DNA from: Brevundimonas sp.
GTDB lineage: Bacteria > Pseudomonadota > Alphaproteobacteria > Caulobacterales > Caulobacteraceae
NCBI RefSeq assembly: GCF_029945885.1
Contig: NZ_JAQSDK010000006.1
Coordinates: 124,001 to 188,000, forward strand
Direction: 5' to 3'
Length of the DNA: 64,000 bases
In this document: piece after piece, positions 9,772-18,183 of the stretch
Layout of the letters: each line of letters opens with the position of its first letter
How positions within the stretch are numbered: the stretch's first letter is position 1
The notes under the pieces: model-generated
What the model saw: only the letters and a program-made list of their open reading frames with translations
Database searches by the model: none
Told to the model about the DNA's origin: nothing
Position numbers and translations under genes: made by a program

Positions 9772-10406
9772 GAGTCAGCCCGACCTCGAGCCCCGCCAGT
9801 CATGCAAGGACCATTCAGTCGGCGCAGGTGACCTGCCGGGTCGCCGGCCATCAAAGCTCGCCAACCACCCGACCGGTCGAGTCACTGGGCACGATCACCG
9901 ACGAAAACTCTTGCCGGCGGCCCAGCCGGCAGACCTTCGACATCAGCGTGTGAGCGGGGGAACAAGGCGGCGCCCCGGATCGTGGATCTCCTGGTCCGCG
10001 ACGTCCCGATGCTGACAGCCTGAATACCCTTGCTTCCGAAAGACAGGGCGCGATCGGCGATCCCGGGGGCAGCGCTGCGCGGCCCGCAGTGCGACCTCTA
10101 CACAGACCCCGACCGCCGAACCGAACCTGTTGGTGCTGACTGACCTGCAGACCCGTCGCCAATGGGGCCTCACCGAGGGGGCAACCAACGGGCGGGCACC
10201 TCTTGTCTCGCGCACAGAGTCCAACGGTCAGGACATCCGGCAACGCGGCATCGATCGGGACGGCCGGCCGGGGGCTGGGGTGGGCTCGCAATGACGCCGC
10301 CGCGATACCTGGATCGACGCTCCCGTCCGCCGGGCCGTCGCCTCCACGACCCGTCAGGTCCTCGGAGGGGGGCTTCCCGTTTCTCCAGCCAAAGCCTGAA
10401 CGCCTT
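9772..10406. other. Gene-poor stretch of 635 bp
   Basis: I could not support any gene here. The open frames present (for example 9851-10810 minus and 9768-9953 plus) have low-complexity Arg/Pro/Ser-rich translations typical of GC-rich shadow frames and no recognisable domain. No tRNA, repeat array or strong hairpin was noticed. It may contain regulatory DNA or a decayed gene. Confidence 0.5.
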
Positions 10407-11390
10407 ATGCCAACCGATACCCTGTTCCTGTTGTCTGGTCTCGTCCTGCTGATTGCAGGCGGCGACCTTCTGGTGCGCGGAGCGGTCCGGATCGCCGGGA
10501 GACTGCGCCTCTCGCCGATGCTGATCGGCCTGACGGTCGTGGGTATGGGCACCTCGACGCCCGAACTGGCCGCCAGCCTCCAGGCCAGCCTGGCCGGATC
10601 TCCAGGCATCGCCATCGGCAATATCGTAGGATCGAACATCGCCAATGCCCTTCTGATCCTTGGGGTGGCCGCCCTGATCGCCCCAATCGTGGTCAGTGGC
10701 CGCGCCCTGTGGCGCGACGGCGGCGTGGGCCTTCTAGCTGTCCTGGCGCTGCTGGCCGCCGGGACGACAGTGGGGCTCACCCGCGTGGCCGGTCTAGCCT
10801 TCCTGATCATGATGGCCGGTTATATCTATTCTGCCTATCGTCAGGAGCGCATGGGGGCTCTTCACAGCGCCGCCTATGATCGCGCCGCGGCGATGGAAGC
10901 GATCGATCCGGCCCTGGTTCCGCACGATCAGCCCGAGGGCCGTCTGTCGGTTGCCCTCATGCTGCTCGTCGTCGGTCTGGCGCTGGTCGTCGGCGGCGGC
11001 AGCCTTCTGGTGCATGCCGCAATCGGCATCGCCGAACAGCTCGGGGTCAGCGACACCGTCATCGGGCTGACAGTGGTGGCGGTGGGGACATCCGTCCCCG
11101 AACTGGTCACCTCGGCTGTGGCGGCGTGGCGCAGGCAGGGCGGGATCGCGCTCGGCAATGTGCTCGGCTCCAACATCTACAACATCCTGTTCATCGGTGG
11201 CCTCACCGGGGTGATCGCCCCCACCGGCGTGCCCGCCAGCATCATGGCCTTCGACCTCTGGGCTCTGGTGGCCGCGCTGCTGGTCGTGATGGTGTTTGCC
11301 TTTTCCGGCGGACGGTTGAGCCGGAAGGAAGGCCTGATCCTCGTCGCGGCATATCTTGCCTATGCAGCCTACACGGCCGGCCTGCTCTGA
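10407..11390 (+). CDS. Calcium/sodium antiporter, CaCA superfamily (YrbG-like)
   Basis: Inner-membrane cation exchanger of the CaCA family. The track ORF starts at 10203, but hydrophobic family sequence begins at ATG 10407 (MPTDTLFLLSGLVLLIAGGDLLVRGAV), giving 327 aa. Two homologous halves each carry the alpha-repeat signature. The first has GMGTSTPELAASLQA followed by GNIVGSNIANALLILG. The second has AVGTSVPELVTSAVAAW followed by GNVLGSNIYNILFIGG. The acidic Glu in each TPEL/VPEL motif is the expected ion ligand. About ten membrane segments are present. No good Shine-Dalgarno lies before the ATG, so the exact start is a little uncertain. Its neighbours give no functional link. Confidence 0.92.
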   Translation: MPTDTLFLLSGLVLLIAGGDLLVRGAVRIAGRLRLSPMLIGLTVVGMGTSTPELAASLQASLAGSPGIAIGNIVGSNIANALLILGVAALIAPIVVSGRALWRDGGVGLLAVLALLAAGTTVGLTRVAGLAFLIMMAGYIYSAYRQERMGALHSAAYDRAAAMEAIDPALVPHDQPEGRLSVALMLLVVGLALVVGGGSLLVHAAIGIAEQLGVSDTVIGLTVVAVGTSVPELVTSAVAAWRRQGGIALGNVLGSNIYNILFIGGLTGVIAPTGVPASIMAFDLWALVAALLVVMVFAFSGGRLSRKEGLILVAAYLAYAAYTAGLL

Positions 11391-11633
11391 AAGTCCGGCG
11401 CTGGGACAGCTAGTTGCCAGCGGGTTCAGTCCCTGGTGGTCTGCAAGATCTGGCCGCTTTTTGTCAGGCGGGGCCTCAGGTCAAACGGTGTGTGGCCGCG
11501 CTCGGGCTGAGACCCGGGGACTGCCCATGACGCTGACCCGGCATCGCGCTCCAGCCCTGAGCTGGGACCGGTGTTGTTAGGGAAAACAAATGCCCGTCCA
11601 AGGTAATGAATTATAAGGATAATTCAGTAGCGA

Positions 11634-11723
11634 TGGCGGACAGGGTGGGATTCGAACCCACGGTAGGCTCACACCTACGGCGGTTTTCAAGACCGCTGCC
11701 TTAAACCACTCGGCCACCTGTCC
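11634..11723 (-). tRNA. tRNA-Ser (anticodon UGA)
   Basis: Read on the minus strand, the 90-nt sequence folds as a class II tRNA. The acceptor stem GGACAGG pairs with CCTGTCC, followed by discriminator G and an encoded CCA. The anticodon stem GCGGT/ACCGC encloses loop CTTGAAA with anticodon TGA (plus-strand 11687-11689). A long serine-type variable arm is present (GTAGGTGTGAGCCTAC), and the T arm reads GGGTTCGAATCCC. It decodes UCA and wobble codons. The flanking 11391-11633 stretch holds no gene I can support, only a weak 6-bp hairpin at 11399-11422. Confidence 0.97.
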
Positions 11724-11822
11724 TGCGGACCGGATTCGCAAATCCGGTGCGGGCGAGGGGGCATAGCAAACAAACGGCCGGTTAACCAAAGCGGAAATGT
11801 CTTGGGGCATGTTTGAGCCACC

Positions 11823-12665
11823 ATGAGAGCCGTACCGACCGCCATGACCCCGCGATTTTTGAAGGCGGCCCTGATCCTGGGCCTGATGTCGCTGCTGGCC
11901 GCCTGCGCCAGCGCGGGCGCGCGCGACGGGGGCTTTACGGCCGGGGCGCGACTGCCGGTGGTCACCGATCCGGCCCCGATCGTCTCGGGCACGATGCGGC
12001 CCTACCAGATCCGGGGGCAGTGGTACCGGCCGGCCGAGGACCCGACCTATGATGTGGTCGGCATGGCGTCCTGGTACGGCGACCAGTTCAACGGCCGTCC
12101 GACCTCGACCGGCGAGATATTCGACATGCATGCCCTGACCGCGGCCCACAAGACCCTGCCCTTGCCGGGCCTGGTCGAGGTCACCAACCTGGCCAACGGC
12201 CGCAGCGTGGTGCTGCGGGTCAATGACCGGGGGCCGTTCGTCGACGACCGGATCATCGACCTGTCGCGCGGCGCGGCCGAGGAACTGGACCTGCTCTCGC
12301 GCGGCGTCGGCCAGGTGCGGGTCCGCTATCTGGGCCGGGCACCGCGCCAGGGCGGGGGGATGCGGCTGCAGACGGCGTCGGCCAGCGCGCCGGTCCGGCT
12401 CGAGGCGGCCGCGCCGGAGCCGGCCCTGGCCTTCAGCGGCACCACCTACTGGGTCCAGGCCGGGGCCTATGCGAATCGCCGCACCGCCCAGCGCATCGCC
12501 GGGCGACTGGGTGACAGCGCCACGGTCGATGAGGTCCGGACCTCACAGGGTCGCTTGTACCGGGTTCTGGTCGGGCCCTGGAATGACGCCAATGCCGCAG
12601 AACGGGCCCGTCAGGCCGTTCTGGCACGCGGGGTCGACGACGCCCTGTTGATATCCGCCTCCTGA
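11823..12665 (+). CDS. rlpA: RlpA-family septal lytic transglycosylase lipoprotein
   Basis: Cell-envelope lipoprotein that acts on denuded septal peptidoglycan. The N-terminus has a hydrophobic signal ending in lipobox LLAAC (Cys about residue 28). The double-psi beta-barrel RlpA domain spans about residues 75-170 (GMASWYGDQFNGRPTSTGE, then LRVNDRGPF with the conserved Asp). A C-terminal SPOR domain lies at about 205-280 (YWVQAGAYANRRTAQRIAGRL), which targets division septa. ATG 11823 gives 280 aa. A second in-frame ATG at 11844 (MTPRFLK) is an alternative start. The tmk gene follows 49 bp downstream on the same strand. Confidence 0.93.
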   Translation: MRAVPTAMTPRFLKAALILGLMSLLAACASAGARDGGFTAGARLPVVTDPAPIVSGTMRPYQIRGQWYRPAEDPTYDVVGMASWYGDQFNGRPTSTGEIFDMHALTAAHKTLPLPGLVEVTNLANGRSVVLRVNDRGPFVDDRIIDLSRGAAEELDLLSRGVGQVRVRYLGRAPRQGGGMRLQTASASAPVRLEAAAPEPALAFSGTTYWVQAGAYANRRTAQRIAGRLGDSATVDEVRTSQGRLYRVLVGPWNDANAAERARQAVLARGVDDALLISAS

Positions 12666-12714
12666 AATCCGGCGGAGGGTTTGCAGGGCCGTCCCGGGTC
12701 GTCATGGTGCGCCG

Positions 12715-13341
12715 GTGTCCAGTGGAATCTTCATCACTCTCGAAGGCGGCGAGGGAACCGGCAAGTCGACCCAGACCCGCCGGCTCGTCGAACGCCTGCG
12801 CGCCGAAGGCCGCGGCGTCGTGCAGACGCGCGAGCCCGGTGGCTCGGCCGGTGCCGAGGCGATCCGCAACCTGGTCGTCGCCGGGGACGCCGAACGCTGG
12901 TCGGCCCGCACCGAGACCCTGCTGATGTATGCGGCGCGCTCGGATCATCTGGAGCGGACCATCCGCCCGGCCCTCGAGGCCGGGGACTGGGTGGTCTGTG
13001 ACCGGTTCGCCGACTCCAGCCGCGCCTACCAGGGGGCCGGGGGCGGTGTGTCGCCGGATTTCATCGAAAAGCTGGACGCCGGTATCGTCGGTACCGACCA
13101 GCCGGACCTGACCCTGGTGTTCGACCTGCCGGTCGAGGTGGGCCTGGAACGGGCGTTCGGGCGCGGCCTGTTCGAGACCCGGTTCGAGTCCAAGGGGCTG
13201 GCCTTCCATAGCCGGCTGCGCGAGGGCTTTCTGGCGATCGTCCGCGATCATCCCGAACGCTGCGTGCTGATCGACGCCGACGGCACCGAGGACGAGATCG
13301 AGGCCCGGGTCTGGGCGGCTGTCCAGGCGCGCACCTCATGA
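12715..13341 (+). CDS. tmk: Thymidylate kinase
   Basis: Phosphorylates dTMP to dTDP with ATP in the cytoplasm. The 208-aa length is normal. The P-loop EGGEGTGKST is at about residues 9-18, the DRFADSSRAYQG motif at about 97-108 contacts the nucleotide monophosphate, and a LID-like region is near residue 140. The start is GTG 12715, since the ATG at 12704 is in another frame. The stop overlaps the holB ATG by 4 bp (ATGA), giving translational coupling in a tmk-holB-tatD-MBL operon common in alphaproteobacteria. Confidence 0.96.
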   Translation: MSSGIFITLEGGEGTGKSTQTRRLVERLRAEGRGVVQTREPGGSAGAEAIRNLVVAGDAERWSARTETLLMYAARSDHLERTIRPALEAGDWVVCDRFADSSRAYQGAGGGVSPDFIEKLDAGIVGTDQPDLTLVFDLPVEVGLERAFGRGLFETRFESKGLAFHSRLREGFLAIVRDHPERCVLIDADGTEDEIEARVWAAVQARTS

Positions 13342-14318
13342 CCGACCATCCGCGCGACCGTTTCGACCTGGTGCCGGACCTGGCGGCGGAGACCGCGTTC
13401 GAGGAGGCCCGCGATCGGGGACGGCTGCATCACGCCTGGCTGCTGTGCGGGGTCGAGGGCACCGGCAAGGCCAGTTTCGCCTATCGCGCCGCGCGCCGAC
13501 TGCTGGGGGCCGCACCCGACCCGGCACGCGGGCCGCTGGGGGCGCGGCCGAACGATCCGGTCAGCCAGCTGGTCTCGGCCCAGTCGCACCCCGACCTGAT
13601 GGTGCTGGAGCGACTGGTCGAGGGCGGCAAGACCAAGAAGACCATCTCGGTCGACCAGGCCCGTGATCTGCCGGAATTCTTTTCCAAGAGCCCGTCGCGG
13701 GCCCAGTACCGGGTGGCGATTGTGGATGCGGCCGATGACCTGAATGTCAATGCTGCCAATGCTTTGTTGAAGGTTCTTGAGGAGCCGCCTGCGCGCGGTG
13801 TCGTACTGCTGGTGACCCATGCGCCGGGGCGGCTGCTGCCGACCATCCGCTCGCGCTGTCGCCGGCTGGCCTTTCCGGTCTGGACCCCGGCGGCGCTGGC
13901 ACAGCTGCTGCGGGACCGGGCCGGACTCGAGGCGGAGGAGGCGGGGCGGATCGCCGGCCTGGCCAATGGCTCGCCCGGCGCGGCCCTGGCCCTGGCCTCG
14001 GGCTCGACCCTGGAGGCTGACCGGCTGGCGCGCAGCTGGGTCGAGGCCGTCACGGTCGACCGGGCCGAGGCCCTGGCCATCGCCGACGGTTTCCGCGGGG
14101 TCGAGGGTCAGGCGCGGTTCGAGACCCTGATGGACCGGTTGATCGCCGCGGTGAAGATGCGGGCCCTGGATGAGGGCAGGGGGCAGGGGGCCCGCTGGGC
14201 CGAACTGTGGACCCGGCTGTCGGACCTGCCGGACCGGACCGCCGGACTGAACCTCGATCGTGGTGACGTCCTGGCCGGGGCCCTGGCGGATCTGGCGCGC
14301 ACCAAGGCGGCGGGCTGA
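13338..14318 (+). CDS. holB: DNA polymerase III subunit delta prime
   Basis: Clamp-loader subunit that, with tau/gamma and delta, opens the sliding clamp. 326 aa. The AAA+ fold shows a P-loop-like GVEGTGKASFAYR at about residue 37. A sensor/SRC-type region NAANALLKVLEEPPARGVVLLVTH lies near residue 138, and IRSRCRRL near residue 170 is the hallmark of delta-prime/gamma proteins. The C-terminal helical collar domain follows. The ATG overlaps the tmk stop by 4 bp, and the stop overlaps the tatD ATG by one base. Confidence 0.95.
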   Translation: MTDHPRDRFDLVPDLAAETAFEEARDRGRLHHAWLLCGVEGTGKASFAYRAARRLLGAAPDPARGPLGARPNDPVSQLVSAQSHPDLMVLERLVEGGKTKKTISVDQARDLPEFFSKSPSRAQYRVAIVDAADDLNVNAANALLKVLEEPPARGVVLLVTHAPGRLLPTIRSRCRRLAFPVWTPAALAQLLRDRAGLEAEEAGRIAGLANGSPGAALALASGSTLEADRLARSWVEAVTVDRAEALAIADGFRGVEGQARFETLMDRLIAAVKMRALDEGRGQGARWAELWTRLSDLPDRTAGLNLDRGDVLAGALADLARTKAAG

Positions 14319-15106
14319 TGCTGATCGACAGCCACGTCAACCTGCACGCGCCCCAGTTCGATGAGGATCGTGACGCGGTCATCGCCCGGGCCCGTGCGGC
14401 CGGCGTCGGCCTGATGGTCGAGATTTCGGACCGGCTGACCACCTTTGAGGCCACCCACGCCCTGGCCGTGGCCCATGACGACATCTGGTGCACGGTCGGG
14501 GTCCATCCGCATGAAGCCAAGGATGCGGCCGACCTGACGGCTCGCACCCTGATCGATCTGGCGGCGCGTCCCAAGGTGGTCGGCATCGGCGAATGCGGCC
14601 TCGACTTCCACTATGACCTGAGCCCGCGCGACATCCAGGCGACGGTGTTCCGCCAGCATATCGCCGCCGCGCGCGAGACCGGCCTGCCGCTGGTGGTGCA
14701 CACGCGCGAGGCCGATACGGTGATGGGGGCGGTCCTGGCCGAGGAACACGCCGCCGGGCCGTTCAAACTGTTGATGCATTGCTATACCAGTGGTCAGGAA
14801 CTGGCTGATCTGGCTGTCGAACTTGGCGCCTGGTTCTCGGTGTCGGGCATTGCTACCTTCAAGGCCGCCGAAGAGGTCCGGGCCGTGATCCGGACCCTGC
14901 CGGCCGACCGGATAATCGTCGAGACCGACTGCCCCTATCTGGCCCCGATGCCGCATCGGGGACGGCGCAATGAGCCGGCCTATGTCGGCCATGTGCTGGA
15001 AAAGCTGGCCGAGATCCGCGGCTGGAGCGCGGTCGAGGCTGAGCGGCAGACGACGGACGCCTTCTTTGCCCTGTTCGACCGTATTCCCCGACCGGCGGGA
15101 GCCTGA
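14318..15106 (+). CDS. TatD-family metal-dependent hydrolase with altered HxH motif
   Basis: TIM-barrel hydrolase of the TatD family, whose members are metal-dependent 3'-5' DNases or D-aminoacyl-tRNA-related hydrolases. 262 aa, normal length. The usual metal ligands are visible: Glu in GIGECGLDFHYD, His in VVHTREAD, His in LLMHCYTSG and Asp in ETDCPYLAP. However, the N-terminal motif, normally DxHxH, reads DSHVN, so the second His of the pair is Asn8. The DNA is unambiguous here (CAC GTC AAC). Activity may be retained with a different metal site or changed. It is co-translated with holB (1-nt overlap) and followed 2 bp later by the MBL hydrolase. metG, often located between holB and tatD in relatives, is absent here. 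Confidence 0.9.
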   Translation: MLIDSHVNLHAPQFDEDRDAVIARARAAGVGLMVEISDRLTTFEATHALAVAHDDIWCTVGVHPHEAKDAADLTARTLIDLAARPKVVGIGECGLDFHYDLSPRDIQATVFRQHIAAARETGLPLVVHTREADTVMGAVLAEEHAAGPFKLLMHCYTSGQELADLAVELGAWFSVSGIATFKAAEEVRAVIRTLPADRIIVETDCPYLAPMPHRGRRNEPAYVGHVLEKLAEIRGWSAVEAERQTTDAFFALFDRIPRPAGA

Positions 15107-15108
15107 GC

Positions 15109-15912
15109 ATGGCGGGTGAACTGGAAGTCGTGATCCTCGGCTCCGGCTCGTCCGGTGGCGTACCGCGCGGGGACGGGGACTGGGGTGACTGTGATCCGGC
15201 CGAGCCGAGGAACCGTCGCAGTCGCTGTTCGCTGCTGCTGCGGCGACACGGGGCAGGGGGCATCACCAGCGTGCTGATCGACACCTCGCCGGACCTGCGC
15301 AGCCAGGCGTTGGCGGCCGGGGTCAAACACGTCGACGCCGTGCTCTACACCCACGACCACGCCGACCAGACCCACGGCATCGACGACCTGCGGGTGTTCG
15401 CCATGCGCAAACGCCAGCGAATCCCGGCCTGGATGGACGCCGCGACGACCGCGGCCCTGACCGGGCGGTTTCCCTATATCTTCGAGAGCGTCGAGGGCTA
15501 TCCGGCCGTTCTGGACGCCCGGGCGATACCGCCCCACGGTGAAGCCTGGATGGTTAACGGCGGGGGCGGCCCCCTGCCTGTTAACACCTTCGACCAGGCG
15601 CACGGGCCGATCCGCTCGGTCGGCTACCGGATCGGGCCTGTGGTCTATTCGAGTGACGTCTCGGGTCTGGATGAGCCGGCGCTGGAGGCCGTGCGCGGGT
15701 CTGAACTCTGGATCGTCGATGCGCTGCGCTGGACGCCGCATCCGACCCACGCCCATCTGGACCTGACCCTGGACTGGATCGCGCGGTCTGGCGTGCCGAG
15801 AGCTGTGCTGACCAATCTGCATCTTGATCTGGATTACAACGCTTTGTCTGTCATTGTTCCGGCTGGTGTTGAGGTGGCGTTCGACGGCTGGAGTGGTCGG
15901 TTCGCACTGTAA
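15109..15912 (+). CDS. MBL-fold metal-dependent hydrolase (PhnP-like)
   Basis: Metallo-beta-lactamase fold phosphodiesterase-like hydrolase of 267 aa. The N-terminal ILGSGSSGGVPRGDGDWG matches the PhnP/RNase Z-like subgroup. The metal motif is YTHDHADQTHGIDDLR near residue 82 (HxHxD...H). Further ligand candidates are the Asp in YSSDVSGLDE around residue 183 and a C-terminal HPTHAHLDL. It lies 2 bp after the tatD-like gene in the tmk-holB operon, an arrangement common in alphaproteobacteria. The substrate is probably a cyclic phosphodiester but is not established. Confidence 0.88.
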   Translation: MAGELEVVILGSGSSGGVPRGDGDWGDCDPAEPRNRRSRCSLLLRRHGAGGITSVLIDTSPDLRSQALAAGVKHVDAVLYTHDHADQTHGIDDLRVFAMRKRQRIPAWMDAATTAALTGRFPYIFESVEGYPAVLDARAIPPHGEAWMVNGGGGPLPVNTFDQAHGPIRSVGYRIGPVVYSSDVSGLDEPALEAVRGSELWIVDALRWTPHPTHAHLDLTLDWIARSGVPRAVLTNLHLDLDYNALSVIVPAGVEVAFDGWSGRFAL

Positions 15913-15999
15913 CAGGCCCTTCCAGGGTCGAATTGCCGGTCTCATATTTCGCATAATATATCTTAGGCGATAAACGGATCGCGCGGCGAGGCTCGGTTT

Positions 16000-16015
16000 C
16001 GGGTCTCTGGACCCG
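16000..16015. terminator. Possible hairpin in convergent intergenic gap
   Basis: CGGGTC-TCTG-GACCCG forms a perfect 6-bp stem with a 4-nt loop between the convergent MBL hydrolase and VIT-family genes. It is not followed by a T tract on either strand, so intrinsic termination is only a possibility. An AT-rich patch (cataatatatctta) lies just upstream. Confidence 0.3.
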
Positions 16016-16020
16016 TCCCC

Positions 16021-16752
16021 TCAGGCGACGATGCCGAAGACCTTGCCGATGCCCGCCGTAACGGCCAGGGCCACCGCCCCCCAGAAGACCACCCGGGCCA
16101 CCGGCCGCACCAGGCCGGCTCCACCCGCCCGGGCACCGGCCGCGCCGAGGGCGGCCAGAAAGACCAGCGAGGTCAGGCTGACCAGCGGAATGGTCAGGTT
16201 GGACGGAGTCACGCCGACGATGATCAGCGGTGCCGCGGCCCCGACGGCAAAGGTCGCGGCCGAGGTCCAGGCGGCCTGGATCGGCCGCGCCGTGGTGATT
16301 TCGGAAATGCCCAGTTCGTCACGGGCGTGCGCCCCGAGGGCGTCCCGGGCCATCAGCTGGGTCGCGACCTGGGCGGCCAGGTCCGGGGTCAGACCCCGCA
16401 TCATATAGATGCCGGCCAGCTCGTGATGTTCGGCCTCGGGATTGTCGAGCAGTTCCTGGGCCTCGCGCGCCAGATCGGCCTTTTCGGTGTCGGACTGGGA
16501 ACTGACCGAGACATATTCCCCGGCGGCCATCGACAGCGCGCCGGCGACCAGTCCCGCCCCGCCGGCGATCAGGATGGCGCTCTTGCCGGATCCGGCCGCG
16601 GCGACGCCGACGATCAGGCTGGCGGTCGAGACGATTCCGTCATTGGCCCCCAGGACGGCGGCGCGCATCCAGCCGATGCGGGATACGAGGTGGGACTCAC
16701 CATGGGTATGAATACGGCTCATCCCGGCATTCGACGCCGTGCCGCCACTCAA
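16021..16752 (-). CDS. VIT1/CCC1-family metal transporter
   Basis: Membrane protein of the VIT family, whose members export or store Fe2+/Mn2+. 243 aa from the track start; an internal Met at residue 11 (MSRIHTHGESH) is an equally plausible start. Family signatures include RAAVLGANDGIVSTASLIVGVAAA in TM1, and GGAGLVAGALSMAAGEYVSVSSQSDTEKAD, which covers TM2 and the start of the cytoplasmic helix. A Glu/His-rich loop (EAEHHELAG) supplies candidate metal ligands, and three C-terminal TM segments follow. It sits 17 bp downstream of lpdA on the same strand and may be read through from the pdh operon. Confidence 0.9.
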   Translation of the reverse strand: MSGGTASNAGMSRIHTHGESHLVSRIGWMRAAVLGANDGIVSTASLIVGVAAAGSGKSAILIAGGAGLVAGALSMAAGEYVSVSSQSDTEKADLAREAQELLDNPEAEHHELAGIYMMRGLTPDLAAQVATQLMARDALGAHARDELGISEITTARPIQAAWTSAATFAVGAAAPLIIVGVTPSNLTIPLVSLTSLVFLAALGAAGARAGGAGLVRPVARVVFWGAVALAVTAGIGKVFGIVA

Positions 16753-16769
16753 GGCAAGCCCTGACGCGG

Positions 16770-18173
16770 CTAGAGGTGGATCATGCGACCATAGGCGTCG
16801 AGGGCGGACTCATGCATCGCTTCCGACATGGTCGGGTGCGGATAGACGGTGCCGTGCAGATCTTCCTCGGTCGCCTCCATGGTGATGGCGGTGACGAAAC
16901 CCTGGATCATCTCCGTGACCTCGGCCCCGATCATATGGGCCCCGATCAGGGCCCCGGTCTTCGCATCGAAGATGGTCTTGACGAAGCCGTCGGTGTCGCC
17001 GGCGGCGATGGCCTTGCCGTTCACCTTGAACGGGAATCGGCCGACCTTGACCTCGCGTTTGGCCTCGCGGGCCCCCTGCTCCGTGATCCCGACCGAGGCG
17101 ATCTGCGGCTGGGAATAGGTGCAGCCGGCGATCGGCGAATGGACGTTGGGCGTCTTGAAGGCGGCGATATGTTCGGCGGCGTGGATACCTTCGTGCGACG
17201 CCTTGTGGGCCAGCCAGGGGGCCCCGGCGCAGTCGCCGATCGCGTACAGGCCCTTCACATTGGTCTGGCAGTGGCCGTCGATGGTGATGTGACCGCGGTC
17301 CATGGCCACGCCCAGGGCTTCCAGACCGATGCCGTCGGTATTGGCGGTAATGCCGACCGCCGAGATGCAGACCTCGGCCTCGAGGGTTTCGGTCTTGCCG
17401 CCGGCCTCGATGGCGACCTGGACACCCTTGCCGCTCTTCGACACCTTGGTGACCTTGGCGTTGACCCGGAATTTGAAGCCGCGTTTCTCGAATGATTTCT
17501 GAGCGGCTTTGGACACTTCCTCATCTTCGACGGGAAGAATGCGCGGCAGGGCCTCGACCACGGTGACGTCGACACCGAGGGCGCGATAGAAGCTGCCGAA
17601 CTCGATGCCGATGGCCCCCGAGCCGATGACGATGATGGATTTGGGCAGGCGTTTGGGGGCCATGGCCTCGCGATAGGCCCAGATACGCTCGCCGTCGGCC
17701 GCGAGGCCGATCTGCGGCAGGGCCCGGGCCCGGGCCCCGACCGCCAGCATCACCGTCTTCGCCTCGACCGTGCGGCTGCCGCCGGCCTTGAGGGCGATGA
17801 CCACCTTCGGGGCGGCGCTGCCCTTTTCAAGCCGGGCGGTCCCCTCGATGACCTCGATCTTGTTCTTCTTCATCAGATAGCCGACGCCGGCGTTCAGCTG
17901 TCTGGCCACGCCGCGCGAGCGGGCGATGATGGCGTCGAAATCAAAGCCGACCTTCTCGGCCGACAGGCCGAATTCCTTCAGATGCGACAGGCTTTCGAAC
18001 TTCTCGCCGGACTTGAGCAGGGCCTTGGTCGGGATACAGCCCCAGTTCAGGCAGATGCCGCCCAACAGGTCGCGCTCGACTATGCCGACCTTCAGGCCCA
18101 GCTGGGTGGCGCGGATGGCGGCTACATAGCCGCCCGGACCCGAGCCGATGACGAGGAGATCGAATTCAGCCAC
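16770..18173 (-). CDS. lpdA: Dihydrolipoyl dehydrogenase (E3)
   Basis: FAD enzyme that reoxidises dihydrolipoyl groups of the pyruvate dehydrogenase complex and passes electrons to NAD+. 467 aa, full length. The FAD-binding GSGPGGYVAAIRATQLG is at about residue 9. The redox disulfide motif GGICLNWGCIPTKALL (CxxxxC) is near residue 40. The NAD-binding GSGAIGIEFGSFYRALG is near residue 182. The C-terminal interface has HPHPTMSE-type catalytic His (YPHPTMSEAMHES). It is the last pdh gene, 10 bp after pdhC. Confidence 0.97.
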   Translation of the reverse strand: MAEFDLLVIGSGPGGYVAAIRATQLGLKVGIVERDLLGGICLNWGCIPTKALLKSGEKFESLSHLKEFGLSAEKVGFDFDAIIARSRGVARQLNAGVGYLMKKNKIEVIEGTARLEKGSAAPKVVIALKAGGSRTVEAKTVMLAVGARARALPQIGLAADGERIWAYREAMAPKRLPKSIIVIGSGAIGIEFGSFYRALGVDVTVVEALPRILPVEDEEVSKAAQKSFEKRGFKFRVNAKVTKVSKSGKGVQVAIEAGGKTETLEAEVCISAVGITANTDGIGLEALGVAMDRGHITIDGHCQTNVKGLYAIGDCAGAPWLAHKASHEGIHAAEHIAAFKTPNVHSPIAGCTYSQPQIASVGITEQGAREAKREVKVGRFPFKVNGKAIAAGDTDGFVKTIFDAKTGALIGAHMIGAEVTEMIQGFVTAITMEATEEDLHGTVYPHPTMSEAMHESALDAYGRMIHL

Positions 18174-18183
18174 GGTGTCGTCC

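Noticed and set aside
9768-9953. 61-aa ORF overlapping the terB stop (ATGA)
   Set aside because: Overlap suggests coupling, but the product is Ser/Thr/Arg-rich with no hydrophobic core or known motif; not supportable.
11770-11800. GGTTAACC as a CtrA half-site upstream of rlpA
   Set aside because: Only one TTAACC half-site; no properly spaced second TTAA, so a CtrA box cannot be supported.
15940-15975. AT-rich cataatatatcttaggcgata as a PadR/Irr-like operator
   Set aside because: Lies between two convergent 3' ends, where no promoter is expected, and the symmetry is imperfect.
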